Origin: Adiantum capillus-veneris
Lineage: Eukaryota > Streptophyta > Polypodiopsida > Polypodiales > Pteridaceae
Assembly (NCBI GenBank): GCA_014529385.2
Contig: CM043955.1
Coordinates: 151,355,640-151,419,639 of the forward strand
DNA length: 64,000 nucleotides
Direction of reading: 5' to 3'
Part shown: in pieces, positions 49,590 through 60,910 of the stretch
Position numbering within the stretch: the first letter of the stretch is position 1
Layout of the letters: every line of letters begins with the position of its first letter
Program-made: the position numbers and the translations under genes
Notes under the pieces: generated by a model
Seen by the model: the letters and a program-made list of their open reading frames with translations, nothing else
The model's database searches: none
What the model was told of the DNA's origin: nothing

Positions 49590-51040
49590 TTAGTGGACGC
49601 ATCTGTACGGCTTCGCATACTCGCATTGACTGCAACACCTGGTTGTAAGTAGCTGCCCTTCTCTTGTTTTCATTTGTTTCAATTGGACCTTGATAAGCAT
49701 TTAACAATTTGGACATAATGCTATGTGCCTATTTTTCTCAGCAAAGCAGGTCACAATCCAGTCTGTAGTGGACAACCTTAGAATTTCATGCCTCGAGTAT
49801 CGAAATGAGAATGATCCAGACGTGAAGCAGTTTGTACATAATAGGAAGCTTGAACTACTCCAGGTTAGAAGCTTGAAGCTATGTTGTGCAATTGATTGCC
49901 TCAGAGAGAATGTTAGTGCATGCAGCACACACTCAATGAATATTTTTGTGGTAGTATCAATGATCCAATCGAAATTAAGTTGTTTCCTCCAGGTGCCAAT
50001 GGACTCGGAGTCTGTAAAAATCAGAGACCTTTTTCTTGAAGTTTTACAACCTTTGGTAAACAGACTTTGTGGCTTTGGAGTTTTTTATAGCAAAGATGCT
50101 GCACGGGTAAGAGGCTATCTGACTGGAATTATGGCTGCCATTTCCTGTTTGTGATACATGTTTTAAACCTTTGCCTTTTTAATTGGATCAGCTTGTACCA
50201 GACAAGTTTTCTGTTTCTGATACATGTTTTAAACCCTTGCCCAGCTTGCACCATACGAGTTTCTAACGGCTCGCGACAAATTCAGGCAGGCACCTCCGCC
50301 AGGGCTAGATCCACGACAGTATGGGGAGGTCGAGGCTTGCTTTGGAGCTACTATCACCCTCTATCATATGTTCAAATTATTATTTAGCCATGGAATCCGA
50401 CCGGCATTTGAGATGCTTAAAGAGAAGCTGCAGTCAGGGTGCGGGTTGGCCTTTATTTTTTTGTGTGAAATTTACTCCAAAGACTTTTCTGTGTGACTCA
50501 ATGCTTTACTGTGCCAGACCATTTGGAAGATTGATGGGAAGAAATGAGAAGGTACAGGAAATTAAGCTAATGATGCAAAAGCATGTGCGTAATGGGGCAT
50601 CTAGCCCCAAACTAACAAAGTTACTTGAGTTGATGGCAGATCATTTTGGTAAGGCTTCAATATGTTGGCGCTAATATACTTGCTGTCATGGCTCTTTGTG
50701 GGGTGGTCATCATGAATCATTTGCATATAAGCTTGATTTACCGCGCTTTTACTTGCAATACATTATGCATTTCCTCACATGACATTGCTGAACCTATATT
50801 GTTTGACTATTTGGATTTTGATGGATGCAGAGGCAAATGACCCCAGTAAAACGAGGGTGATTATTTTTACAAATTTTCGAGAGAGTGTTAAGTAAGTATA
50901 CATTTGATAACGTAAGAACTGGAATTTAAAATTATTACCCAACCACCAACAAGTACTTGGGTTTCTTAGGGATATATTGGAGGCACTCAAAATCCTTGGA
51001 GACATTGTAAAAGCAATGGAGTTTATTGGCCAGAGTTCAG
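49590..51040 (+). CDS. FANCM: FANCM-like DNA helicase/translocase, partial, seven exons
   Basis: Exons: 49590-49644, 49742-49863, 49993-50106, 50245-50438, 50518-50648, 50831-50891 and 50970-51040, each with GT-AG borders and consistent phases. Readings: LRILALTATPG (helicase motif III), SVVDNLRISCLEYRNENDPD, FVHNRKLELLQ, VLQPLVNRLCGFGVFY, TARDKFRQAPPPGLDPRQYG, HGIRPAFEMLKEKLQSG, PSPKL-like SSPKLTKLLELMADHF, RVIIFTNFRESVK and GDIVKAMEFIGQSSG. Order and content match the span between the two RecA-like lobes and the start of the second lobe of plant FANCM, a branch-migrating helicase that processes stalled forks and limits meiotic crossovers. The DEAH lobe upstream and motifs V-VI downstream are not seen, so the gene extends beyond large introns or is truncated. 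No stop interrupts the exons. Confidence 0.85.
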
Positions 51041-51386
51041 GTAATAAGGGAAGGGAAGGGTTGCCACAAGATCATGGTTTTAAATGATCTGGCTTTTTAA
51101 AGTCTTAGCAATGAGCATCTGTTATGAATGTTTCTCGGCATTAGACTATTGCCTCAAATGAAGAGAGAAAACAGTCATATCTCTGACTGGATTCAGTCTA
51201 TCCCAGCCATTCTTCTATCGGCCCCTTACCATTCGCTTCGCATGTGAACCATTGGTGATGAAAATTTGATCCAATGCTGGTCTTTAGAACAAGCTTTTCC
51301 TTGATTAATTATGGCCATAAGAAGCATTACCCTAGCTTAAGCACATCCCTAAGCTTAAACAAGATGCTTTCTTAAGCACGTGCACC
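51041..51386 (+). other. Probable intron or 3' flank of the FANCM-like gene
   Basis: It begins with a donor-like GTAATAAG. Reading on without splicing gives about a dozen codons and then a stop. The next expected helicase segment is not visible in the following 13 kb, which is TE-derived. I see no other feature here. Confidence 0.4.
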
Positions 51387-51996
51387 CATAGTCATAGTAA
51401 CCAGGAAACTCTGTTTTGGAGCCATCGGAAACTCTGTTTCCGAAGCTCTCTGTTTCTCATTTCCGTTTTGCCATTCCTTTAGGGAGTTTCAAACATTTTA
51501 TACACAATATAATTATAAAAAGCCGTTGTAAACTGTTCCAGTGAAATGAACAAGCCATTTCCGTCTTTGATGGCCTTGCCAGTCTCATTCCTGTTTCCCA
51601 TTCCAGGTGACTATTGCCCGTAGTCCATAAAAATGGAATGAGAATGAGGGGACAGGGTCACTTCTATATAGATATAAGTGACCTAGAGTCTTGCAAAAAT
51701 GGGGCTGGCTAGTTCAGGGCTGAGTGTGCTAATAAAATTGCCACATCATCAAAAGTATGTCACATCAGCATGAAGGCTGATAAAAAATCAAAACGGACTA
51801 AAAATGCATATGCAAGGCCATTGTGGACATACAACCATGAGATGCAAGTCACAAGGAACGACCATTTTTGGGTCTCGTACCCATTACCCATTCCCATTTT
51901 CTATTCCGGTCCTCATTCCATGTCACTATATAGTCACAAGGAATGGCAATTCATTCCATCCCTCGTCTCTGCTCCCTATGTGACTATGTGACTATG
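51387..51996. mobile_element. MITE-like element with hAT-type ends, ~610 bp
   Basis: The left end CATAGTCATAGTAACC and the inverted right end CATAGTCACATAGTCACA are similar. Flanking 8-mers (cgtgcacc and gatgcaac) agree at only five of eight positions. Inside there is no coding frame, but there is a 28-bp palindrome with TATA words (51656-51683, GGTCACTT...AAGTGACC) and several ATTCC/GGAATG words in both orientations. Confidence 0.4.
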
Positions 51997-52074
51997 GATG
52001 CAACCTAGAATGCCAACATCTGGTTTTTAAGTTTATCCTACCAAGTTGTAAGTATACGAGACTATTAGACTTTT

Positions 52075-52374
52075 AAGTTATGCATATCCTCTTTACTAAG
52101 TTTGTCGGAATTCAACCAAAATTGTGTAGAGTGTAAGGAAGGATATATTACAGAACCATTCATGGCATTGGCATGGTAATTAACAGTTAAACACACATTA
52201 GAAGATGGAGTAGAGTGTAGACACAAGTTATGCGTATCCTCTTTACCAAGTTTGTTTGAATTCAACCAAAATTGTGTAGAGTTTAGGGAAAATAGATTAG
52301 AGAACCATTCATGGCATTGGCATGGTAATTAACACTTCAACACACAATAGAAGATGGAGTAGAGTGTAGACGCA
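52075..52374. repeat. Tandem duplication, two ~150-bp copies
   Basis: TATGCrTATCCTCTTTACyAAG occurs at 52079 and 52229. The units share about 90% of their sequence, including CATTCATGGCATTGGCATGG. The function is unknown. The remaining bases to 52585 show nothing recognisable. Confidence 0.8.
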
Positions 52375-52593
52375 AACTTGTTTGCTAGATTGAATCAAAG
52401 TGAGTACAAAGGCTCATTATATAGAGCTAGTGTAGGCATGCCATCTAGCATCATACGTGACATCATATGGAAGCTCCAAATCAGCCCAATCAACTTGAGA
52501 ACTCGTGGGTGACCTCTCAGGCTACTTTAGGGACCTCTTAACAAAATCTAGGTGAGTTCACACCCTCTAGTAATGGCCTCCATGGGTAACTAC

Positions 52594-52847
52594 CATAGTC
52601 ACATGAAAACACGTTTTGTCCCTTCCAAACGAAACGAAACCCGAAATGCTCGAAACGTATCGAAACAAACTAGAAACAAGGGGACGAAACGTGTTTTTCA
52701 GGTTGAAAAGACAAAGGGGCCTAATTTTTAAAATTCAATATTAGCCATATAGTGTTTAATGTGTAACATATTTTACCACTTATATGGCATTTGTGAAACG
52801 AAACGCCTCGAATCAAAGAAACACGCGAAACGTTTCTTGTTACACTG
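52594..52847. mobile_element. hAT-type MITE, 254 bp, with 8-bp target duplication
   Basis: The left end is CATAGTCACATGAAAACACG and the right end, inverted, is CAGTGTAACAAGAAACGTTT. The flanks are GTAACTAC (52586-52593) and GTAGCTAC (52848-52855), an 8-bp duplication with one difference, the length expected for hAT elements. It has no coding capacity. The inside has repeated GAAACGAAAC words. Confidence 0.6.
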
Positions 52848-53020
52848 GTAGCTACACCCCTTAGGTGTCTTTTCCACATGCTACCACATGGTTCCATGCC
52901 ACCTATGCATCCTAGTAAACAAGAGGTGCTACACACAAGCATAGGCTAAATCCCATAACCCTAACAACCCTCCCCTTGGGGTTTAGACTATGAAAATTGA
53001 CATTTTTGACACACTCTATC

Positions 53021-53440
53021 CTAGGAGCAAAAGAACATCTTCAATCCAGGAGACCATGTCCAATCGAGGAGACAAACCATCTCTAATCCAAGAGACATTG
53101 CATACCTCCCCTTGAATGAAAGTATAAAGACTGAGGCCAAGCTAATCCAAGTTATCTCTGTCGTCAGAGTTGTAGTCACAAGAGACTGGAAGATTGTTGC
53201 GTCTTCTTTTTTATCTTCATCTTTGTCTTCTTCTGCGAGACAGACTAAGCTTCTGGGCTTCAAATTGTTGTTGGTGCTGCCTGTGTCTTTCTTGAAGCAC
53301 TTGGAAGGAGGATGACCTTTCTTCCCGCAAATGCTACAAGTCTTCAATGTTATGCAATCTTTGGCTATGTGCCCTTCTTTGCGACACTTGAAACAAATTT
53401 TATTGCTAGAACTGATTGCAAATGCTCCTCCCTTTGAAGT
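53021..53440 (-). pseudogene. Copia-type gag fragment with two zinc knuckles
   Basis: The minus strand reads CFKCRKEGHIAKDC, then LKTCSICGKKGHPPSKCFKK, two CCHC knuckles separated by few residues, followed by an acidic stretch. This double knuckle is typical of some plant copia gag proteins. The rest of the element is not present. The sequence from 53441 to 53807 shows only C-rich and CT-rich stretches. Confidence 0.65.
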
Positions 53441-53807
53441 AGAATTCCTCCTCTACTTTTCCTTTGACAATAAAGAGTTGATCACTAAAAAGTCGAGGCG
53501 CAGAGTTGCTCGTTGAAGCCCTCGGTGCCCCAACCTACTGCTCTCCCTCGCATGTGCCCCCCCCCCCCCCAAAAGCCCTTCTCCTCTCTACAGCTTGTCC
53601 GTCTCCCCGTAGCCCGCTCCCTCCCTACAGTTTGTCTTTGATCCCTTCCCCTGCCACATTCCCACCCTAGCCTCCACCTCCTCTTGTCTTTCTCTTGTGC
53701 AGGGGAGTGATGTGTGTGTGCGCGCGTGGTGTGGTGTCAAGTCTGGATTTTTATCTGTGCTGCTTGTGCTTCTACTTCGCACGAGTTCTCTTGGCGCTTC
53801 TACTTCT

Positions 53808-54080
53808 GTAATTTGTCTTACTTGCTTTTTAGGGCAGATTTTAGACCAGATGATTTTGGGGACTATTTGCTTTTGAGTTTGAAGCTTTTGGGGCTTTGTT
53901 TTTGGCATCCCTTCTAAACTTTATAAGAGCCCCTGGGGCCTCATTTTGAGGGGATTTGAACGCAAAGTCTGAGAGCAGAGGTCCCTCGGGTTTTGTACTT
54001 CGCAATGAATAGTGAAAAATAAATTCCGTAAGGGGCGCTAGTCTTTGGGGCCAATACCTCTTGGGCACGGCAAAGAGATT
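53808..54080 (+). repeat. LTR-E fragment, 5' side
   Basis: It is homologous to the part of LTR-E at 57554-57775: CTTTTGAGTTTGAAGC, GGCATCCCTTnTAAACTTTATAAGAGCCC (TATA box), GGTCCCTCGG and ATGGAAAATAAAT-like words. The first ~180 bases of the LTR are absent or replaced, and the primer site is not clear. Confidence 0.65.
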
Positions 54081-54119
54081 GTACTTGACTGAAAAAAAAA
54101 GAAACTGAAAGGTCGAATA

Positions 54120-56870
54120 TGTTTGACCTGGAAATGGAACGACAAGATTTTGTGCAAGCTGAGGTTGATTGTTTTTCTAAGGGCGTACCAGGCGAGTTGC
54201 CTCCTTCACGTCCTGAAGATCACATGATTGATTCGTGGTAGTACACCACCGAACCGGCCACCTTACAGAATTAGCTGAGGCCAAAATGAAGAAATCATGA
54301 ACTAGAACAAATTTCCACATTACAAGGATTGATGATATACTTGAAATACTTCATGGTTCTGCTTGCCAAATTGATACAAAGAGTAGCTATCATCAGATCT
54401 GAATTGCTCTTGGAGAGTCTACAAGATAGCTTTCAAGACGACTTGGGATTTTGAGAGAGTTTTATAGGCACTGCGGAAGCATAAATTGGTTATTAACACG
54501 AAAAAGAGTGAATGTTTCTTCCTTGAGATACGCTTCCTAGGACATCCTCTTAGTAGTAGGGGTAAAGATGGACCCGGCCAAAATTGAGACTATTCATTAT
54601 TGGCCTGATTGGAAGAAGGTTCATGAGGTTCGAAGCTTATCTGGGCTTGTTCTCATATCATTGGTGGCTCTTTCGGAAATAGTTTGCAGAGATAGTTTCT
54701 CCTTTGCATATGCTGACTCAGAAAGGAGTTCCTTTTATTTGGGACCGACATAGATTACAACCTTTGAGACTCTCAAAGAAAAGTTGACTACTGGACTCGT
54801 ATTGGCCTTACCAGGCTTGCATAAGTCATTCGAAATTTATTGTGATGCTTATGGTCGTAGTTTGGGAGCAATCTTGATGCAAGAAGGCCATGTATTTGCT
54901 TATGAGAGTAGGAAGTTTTTATGTCCTGAAATGGTTGCACAGATTTATGAAAAAGAGCTACTGGCAATGATCCATGCTCTTACTCAATGATGACACTATT
55001 TACTCGGAGCTGATTATACAGTCTTTACGGATCATGAAAGTTTACGCTACTTGTCACAGAAGCAGCTTTCGGAAAAGCAAATGCGATGGGCTACCCTTCT
55101 GTCACAATTTCACTTCCAGATTGTCCATGTTCAAGGACAGAAGAATTTAGTGGTAGATGCATTGTCTCGGAAGCCCTTGGTTCAGGCTATATCCACGATT
55201 CATCACAGATGCTTCGAGGATATGGTTGATCAGTATGCCATGGATCGTGACTTGGTTGATATTTTTACTAGGATACAGGTTGGGGAGACAGTTTCAAGCT
55301 ATTCCATACGAGATGGCTATTTGATGCGGAAAACGATGTTGTGTGTTACACAGCCCTTCAAGGAAAAGGTTTTGACAGAGTGTCATTGTACATCTTTTAC
55401 AGGCCACCCCGGCATAGATACCACCTTGAAGGGTGTGAAGCGTTACCTCTATTGGCGACGGCTTAAAAAGAATGTGGATGACTTTTTTCGCATTTGTTCA
55501 GTATGCTAAAAGGTTAGGTTTTGACAAGCATAAGACACATGGACTCTTACAGCCTTTACCCATTCCCACTCGCCCTTGGGAAAGCATTGCTATGGATTTC
55601 ATCTTTGATCTCCCCAAGACTCAAAGTGGGCATGATGGCATTTAGACAGTCATCGACAGATTCAGTAAACAGGCCCACTTCATTCCGGTAAAGAAGACAG
55701 TTAAGCCCGACCATTTGGCAAAACTGTGTCTCATAGATTTTCTAATATATGGCATGCCCGAGTTCATTGCTTTGGAGAGAGATCCCCGGTTTACTAGTTT
55801 ATTTTGGAGGGCAATCTGGGAGAACATTGGAACGCGGTTGCAGTTCTCGTCCTTGTTCCACCGGAAGACAAATAGGCAATTTGAGATAGCCAATTTAATG
55901 GAATTGGATTTATTGAAGTCTTATATTTCAAATCAAAAGACTTAATGGGAAAGGTATTTGCCCTTGGTGGAGTTTGCCTACAACAACACACAGGGATGGT
56001 GCCATTTGAAGTATTCGAGGGTGCTAAGAAGGTTCCTCAATTTATAAGCACCTAAGACAAGATTCTTTTGAAGTAGATTTTTGAAAAAAAAAGTCTAGTA
56101 GGCATGGAAGGCCATCTAGCCATTTAGAGGAGGAGAGCTCATCTCTTTTGACAATGACCTTATCAACAAGAAAACCAAGGAGTTCACGGAAGGGAGTCCT
56201 GTCGTCAGGTTTGAGACGTTTTCAGGCTACCATGACACCCATCGAGCCCTTGAGTTTGTACAACAGTTTGACGTTGCCTTCTTTGGAGGACGGTTCTTGG
56301 AACATTCCAGGGTGCGAAAGGCAGCATCTTTCTTGAAAGGATCTGTACTGACATGGTGGTCTACTTTGGTCTACTTTGTACGTTTTGAGAAGGCACGCCT
56401 AAAGAAACGAAAAGGAAAGGAGTGGATTTTTCCAAAGCGAAGATACTATGGCCCTTTCCACATGAAAGAGAAGATCAATGATGTATTCTTTTGACTGAAG
56501 TTGCCAAATACTTGGAAGTTTTTATACGAGTCTCTTGAAAAATTTCAAGGGTAAGGTGCTAGTCAACATGGAGCCTGAGGTGCAACATGAAATGGCAAAG
56601 AGCGAGGAGATTCTTGTTTTGGAACAGGTACTGGCTCACCAGGAAAGAAAAGAGAAAGGTAAAGTGAACGATGGTTCTTAATTAAGAACCATCCGGCATT
56701 GAATGCGAAGTGGATGGACGAGGAGGACCTAGTGGATACCCTCAAATTTGGAACTTTACCTTGACGCTTTTGGTCTAGCTTTGGCTATTCCAGAGATCAG
56801 TAGGTTGAATCTCGTGCAGGTGAAACTGCACAAGAGAGGAGTTACTCCGCTCCTTTATCACAGATTACCC
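54120..56870 (+). pseudogene. Rearranged chromovirus pol (element E) with a gag piece inside the integrase
   Basis: Pieces in order: pol start (LPPSRPEDH), RT scraps (QIDTKSSYHQI near 54370; DPAKIETIHYWPDWKKVHEV near 54570), RNase H (YCDAYGRSLGAILMQEGHVF near 54840), KQMRWATLLSQFHFQIVH, integrase zinc finger (55380-55510) and core ([24 protein letters not shown]), then a gag capsid piece (FETFSGYHDTHRALEFVQQF, LKGSVLTWW, ~56200-56360), then the integrase C-terminal block (RLKKRKGKEWIFPKR, YYGPFHMKEKIND), chromodomain scraps (EEILVLEQVLAHQERK) and the tail LELYLDAFGLALA. Stops and shifts are frequent. The catalytic RT block is deleted. Confidence 0.8.
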
Positions 56871-57354
56871 AAAAAGAATAAAGTCATTGATTTTCCTTTG
56901 GATTTTAGGGATACTGATGGGTTGACAATATTCTGCTGGATGACTTTATGAAAGAAGTACTTCACATGGGAATTCCCGGAACTGATTCTGATTGGTGAAC
57001 ACTCTAACATGTGACTGTGTTTGAGTGTAGGACTCAAAGACGAAATGACTGCAACATTTCGGTCTTGAGAATCTCTATTGACAGGATTGCAATAAGAATT
57101 AGTTAATCCGACATCAGTGAGGTCCGGGATGGATCTAGATGCCATTGCTAAATACGTTGCTGGCAGTCATGGTCTGAGATTTGGAATGATTTTTTTTGTT
57201 ATGTGATTTGAATGTGATTTGATGTGATTGTTGTCTTTGTACAAGTGTTGGATTTGTCTCGTCTAGTGCGTCGGTACTTAGAGTCAGTGTATACTGAATT
57301 AATTTTTGGTTTATGTTTGATTTTGCAGGCATAATCGAGGGCGATTACAATTCT

Positions 57355-57369
57355 TTCAAGAGGGGTGTA
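57355..57369 (+). other. Polypurine tract of element E
   Basis: TTTCAAGAGGGGTGTA precedes the LTR start TGTCACAAGC. The ~480 bases before it (56871-57354) are untranslated 3' sequence with no frame of interest. Confidence 0.75.
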
Positions 57370-57775
57370 TGTCACAAGCTGATGACGTGGCATGACCTGG
57401 CGGACAAAAGTGATGATGTGGCAGACTGTATGGCAGGGTGCCCGGCAATAGTATGGATTTCCGACATGTTGACATGGTAGCCTGTACGGATTTCCGTAAT
57501 TTGTGCTGCTTGCTTTTGGGCGTAGATTTTATACTAGATGCGTTTGGGGACTATTTGCTTTTGAGTTTGAAGCTATTGGGGCTCTGCTTTTGGCATCCCT
57601 TGTAAACTTTATAAGAGCCCTTGGGGCCTCACTCTGAGGGGATCTGGACGCAAAGTCTGTGAGTAGAGGTCCCTCGGGATTTGTACTTTGCAATGATTAA
57701 TGAAAAATAAATACCAAAAGGGGTGCCAAACTTTGCGGCCAATATCTCTGGGCACGGAACTACGCTGGGCCATGT

Positions 57776-57815
<40 letters not shown>

Positions 57816-58380
57816 AATTGAAATTCAATAATTTTGAAGTATCTATTTGTGTGTTGCTATTGATTTTCGGGTTTGGAGTGTCCAAGCCGGTTACATATAT
57901 CTGCTACCTATGTATTTATTTGTTTTATAAGGCTTCATAGCTTTTTAACGGTCTCTAGCTTAATTTGCTTTTGAGTTTGAAGCTATTGGGACTCTGCTTT
58001 TGGCATCCCTTGTAAACTTTATAAGAGCCCTTGGGGCCTCACTCTGAGGGGATTTGGACGCAAAGTCTGCGAGCAAAGGTCCCTCGGGATTTGTACTATG
58101 CAATGATTAATGAAAAATAAATACCAAAAGAGGTGCCAAACTTTGCGGCCAATATCTCTGGGCGCTGAACTACGTTGGGCCAAGTCGACTCTCACTCTCT
58201 CTCTCTCTCTCTCTCTCTTTCTTAATTGAAATTCATTAATTTTGAAGTATCTGTTTGTGTGTTGCTATTGATTTTCGGGTTTGGAGTGTCCAAGCCGGTT
58301 ACATATATCTGCTACCTACGTATTTATTTGTTTTATAAGGCTTCATAGCTTTTTAACGGTCGCTAGCTTAATATAAATAA
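57370..58380 (+). repeat. LTR-E, 3' LTR of element E, with internal duplication
   Basis: It begins TGTCACAAGCTGATGACG. A TATA box (CTTTATAAGAGCCC) lies near 57610 and again near 58018. The 3' two-fifths are present twice in tandem (units at 57554 and 57964), so this LTR is longer than normal. I could not fix its exact end; ~58380 is where the duplicate stops. Confidence 0.65.
57554..58372. repeat. Tandem duplication, two 410-bp copies
   Basis: TTTGCTTTTGAGTTTGAAGC starts both units (57554 and 57964). Each contains a (CT)n run of differing length (57777-57811; 58190-58218) and ends in TTTTTAACGGTCkCTAGCTTAA. The copies differ by only a few bases, plus the CT run length. Confidence 0.9.
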
Positions 58381-58584
58381 AACTCATCGCCATATTTTAT
58401 CTCCATAGCTTCCTCTGTGTTCTCTACGCTTTTTGCACAGTGGGTCACCTTGCTCAATGTGTGTGTGGTCATTGTAGACAATCTCAAGCACCGTGTCAAC
58501 GTGTGCGGGATTTGGGCAGGCGCTCTTGTCTATAGAAGGGTTTTGCAGTTTCACGACGGATAGTCTGTGCATCTATAAGCTAAG

Positions 58585-59150
58585 CAAAGCGATGGATTCT
58601 TCATCGGTGGATGCTATGTCCCTCATTAAGGAATGCTTACAAGAGGATTTTGAGGATGCTTGTAGGATCTGAGAGGGTCCGAAACCTGAGAAAGGGGTCC
58701 TCATTTCCGTTCAACAACTGATGGATCTCGTCGCCCAATAAATGCGGTTATATTTTTCTTTCATGGCAAAATGGCTATGTCTCAGGATGTAGGACAATGG
58801 GTGGATTTCTTGGTTAAGCGTCAAGCGGTTTGAGGAGTCTACTTCGGGGCCCGAGGTTTCTATGAGGTTTTGTTAACACAGAGTGAGGCTAGGGATGCCT
58901 TGCTTGAAATGTCACCGTCATGGGATCTTACCAAGGATTATCAAAGTCTCATTCGACATAAATGTCGAGTTTGGGTGGAGTTGGTGGATTTTCTCCGCAC
59001 ATGGCGTCACTTTCTTCCGCCTACTGGCTGCGCATTTGGGTAAAGTGGTTTGCCCTCTCAGGTTAGATGCAAATACTAACATATTCTACATGTTGTGGGA
59101 TATAGACATCCCTACGCCAGCAGGTATACCGATTAACTCAGGCAGGCACC
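58585..59150 (+). pseudogene. LINE ORF1 fragment, plus strand
   Basis: It encodes QDVGQWVDFLVKRQAV, ARGFYEVLL, LTKDYQSLIRHKCRVWVEL and LDANTNIFYMLWDIDIPTPA in two phases with a stop after RQAV. It is the same protein as the ORF1 of LINE-1 (38885-39855) but on the opposite strand, and lacks the zinc knuckle because family D sequence follows at ~59150. Confidence 0.75.
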
Positions 59151-60215
59151 CTGCACGACGCTCCTCGTCTACTTCCGCTCTTTGTTCTATTGAGCCGATG
59201 CTTTGCTCTGGTCTTTCAGATCACACTCTTCATGTCCCAGCTGTGGCTTCTCCATTGTGTGCTCCTCTCTCTACTCCTCCCATCTTCACTCCTACCACAA
59301 TGACCATCTCCCATATCCCGTGTGCAGTTATCTCTTCCTCTATACCTATTTCAGCTACGCCCTCTCCACCTGTCTCAGCTACTCCTACTATGCATCCTAC
59401 CAGTTCAGCAACTGTGCCACTTGCAAGCCCTATCCTACCAGACACCATCGTAGGATCTTCAGTAGTGGTGGACTCTACTCCCTCTTTGGCTATTTGAGGA
59501 GATACTGCAGGAGTCTAGACATGCTATTGCTATCATTGAGTTCGGAGCAAAGCGGTTGGCTGCTACTCACCAACGCCACATATGCAATTATGGAAGGGTC
59601 TTTGTGTGTCGTAGAGAGTGCGATCGTGGATAGAGATGCTACTATTTTTGCTTTGTGACACACATTGAAAGAGAAGTCTCAAATCATTGCGACCTTTGAG
59701 TTCAGGTGCAAGTATTTTGTGAGATGCTACTACACGGAGATATGGGGATTCAGGTTCCAGTGGATATGGGGTATGGATGGACGGGGCCGGGGACACAGAT
59801 ACAGACTCCTGTTGGGTATGCACAACCAGGTCCTTCTACACGGTTCATGGGACCCTCTACACAGACTCGTGTACGATATGCTCAGCCTTAGTAGTTCCCA
59901 GACTATGTAGTATGCTCAGGGGTTTCAGCAGCCCACCCCCATGCCACAGATGCACCAGACATAGAGACTTCCTTGCGATGGTTTTGCTGGTGCACACCGC
60001 CATGGCTGTGTCAGTAGGTGGCCGTGGTACACTTAAGGACATGTGCTTCCATCCACGGAGCAGCAGGTGGCGCTCCCTTCACAAAGAGCTAGTTTTTTGA
60101 GAGCAGAGTCCAACAGCCTTTAGTCCAACATCGGACTCCCATCATCGATTTGATGGCTCCCCCTCCGGAGGCTGACACTTCCGATGCAGCAATGGTGACC
60201 ACTCTTTCTCTTGGG
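59151..60215 (+). pseudogene. Family D third-frame remnant
   Basis: It corresponds to 34450-35430: Ser/Thr/Pro-rich segment (ISSSIPISATPSPPVSATPT), a scrap of the helical region around ATxAIMEGSLCVVESAIVDR (near 59580), then a tail with APPPEADTSDAAMVTT-like sequence ending in SLG. Several stops and shifts disable it. LTR-D follows after a 143-base spacer. Confidence 0.65.
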
Positions 60216-60358
60216 TAACAAGATCAAGAAGCTCTGCTCAACATCTCTTCTACATATGCATTGCCTTCTTTTCAGCTATTTCAGTACCCTAGTGGTTTCT
60301 TTTTGCTGTTTCAGTGTTTCTCTCATCGCGACGGTGAGTGGTCTTGTGGAGGGCAACG

Positions 60359-60910
60359 TGTAGTAGGGCTACAGTGTCACTGGTACGGGACAAACAATTA
60401 GTTACAGTTGGGATGGAGTTCACACTGGACGGACTATGGCCTCTGGCACTGACACGTGGCGAGGATACGGGCAACACGGGGCCAGATTATCACCACCACA
60501 GTTTGGAGATAGACTTAGCTGGATTGGATATTTTGTGAGCCGTTGGTGGCTCTTTATGGTTGTATATATCGGTAGTTGTTTCTAGTCTTGAGGATCATCT
60601 ACTTTGTATGTTCGAGCATATTGAGTCTTGAGTCTTGAGTTCATGCACAACACGTCTGCACCGTCCCTACACATTGGAGCCGCGACACCCCCATTGTACC
60701 CTTGAGTTTGGGCTTGGAGATGAGTGTGCTGCCAAGCGAGAGTCTGTATGGTTCTTTGAGTTTGTCGAGTTCCACTGAGTTCTGGGTCTATTGTGCTTTG
60801 AGTCGTCATTCCATTTTAATGTGGTGTCTTTCTGTTGGAGTGAGGATTCTTGCATAGTGCACTGAAGAGCACCCAATGTAGAGAGAGTACGACACACTTT
60901 TCCCGCTACG
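60359..60910 (+). repeat. LTR-D, 3' LTR of the right family D fragment
   Basis: It starts TGTAGTAGGGCTACAGTG and ends near CCCGCTACGA, ~550 bp. It is homologous to the other LTR-D copies along its length, with the GAGCC...GGCTC hairpin and a TATATAT word near 60563. It abuts copia sequence on the right, as if inserted into it or joined by rearrangement. Confidence 0.8.

Noticed and set aside
51041-51071. Reading the last FANCM exon on past the GT as coding (GNKGREGLPQ)
   Set aside because: It keeps a weak likeness to the expected GK..KGQ.QK segment but meets a stop after about a dozen codons; the donor-like GTAATAAG favours splicing, though I cannot exclude the unspliced reading.
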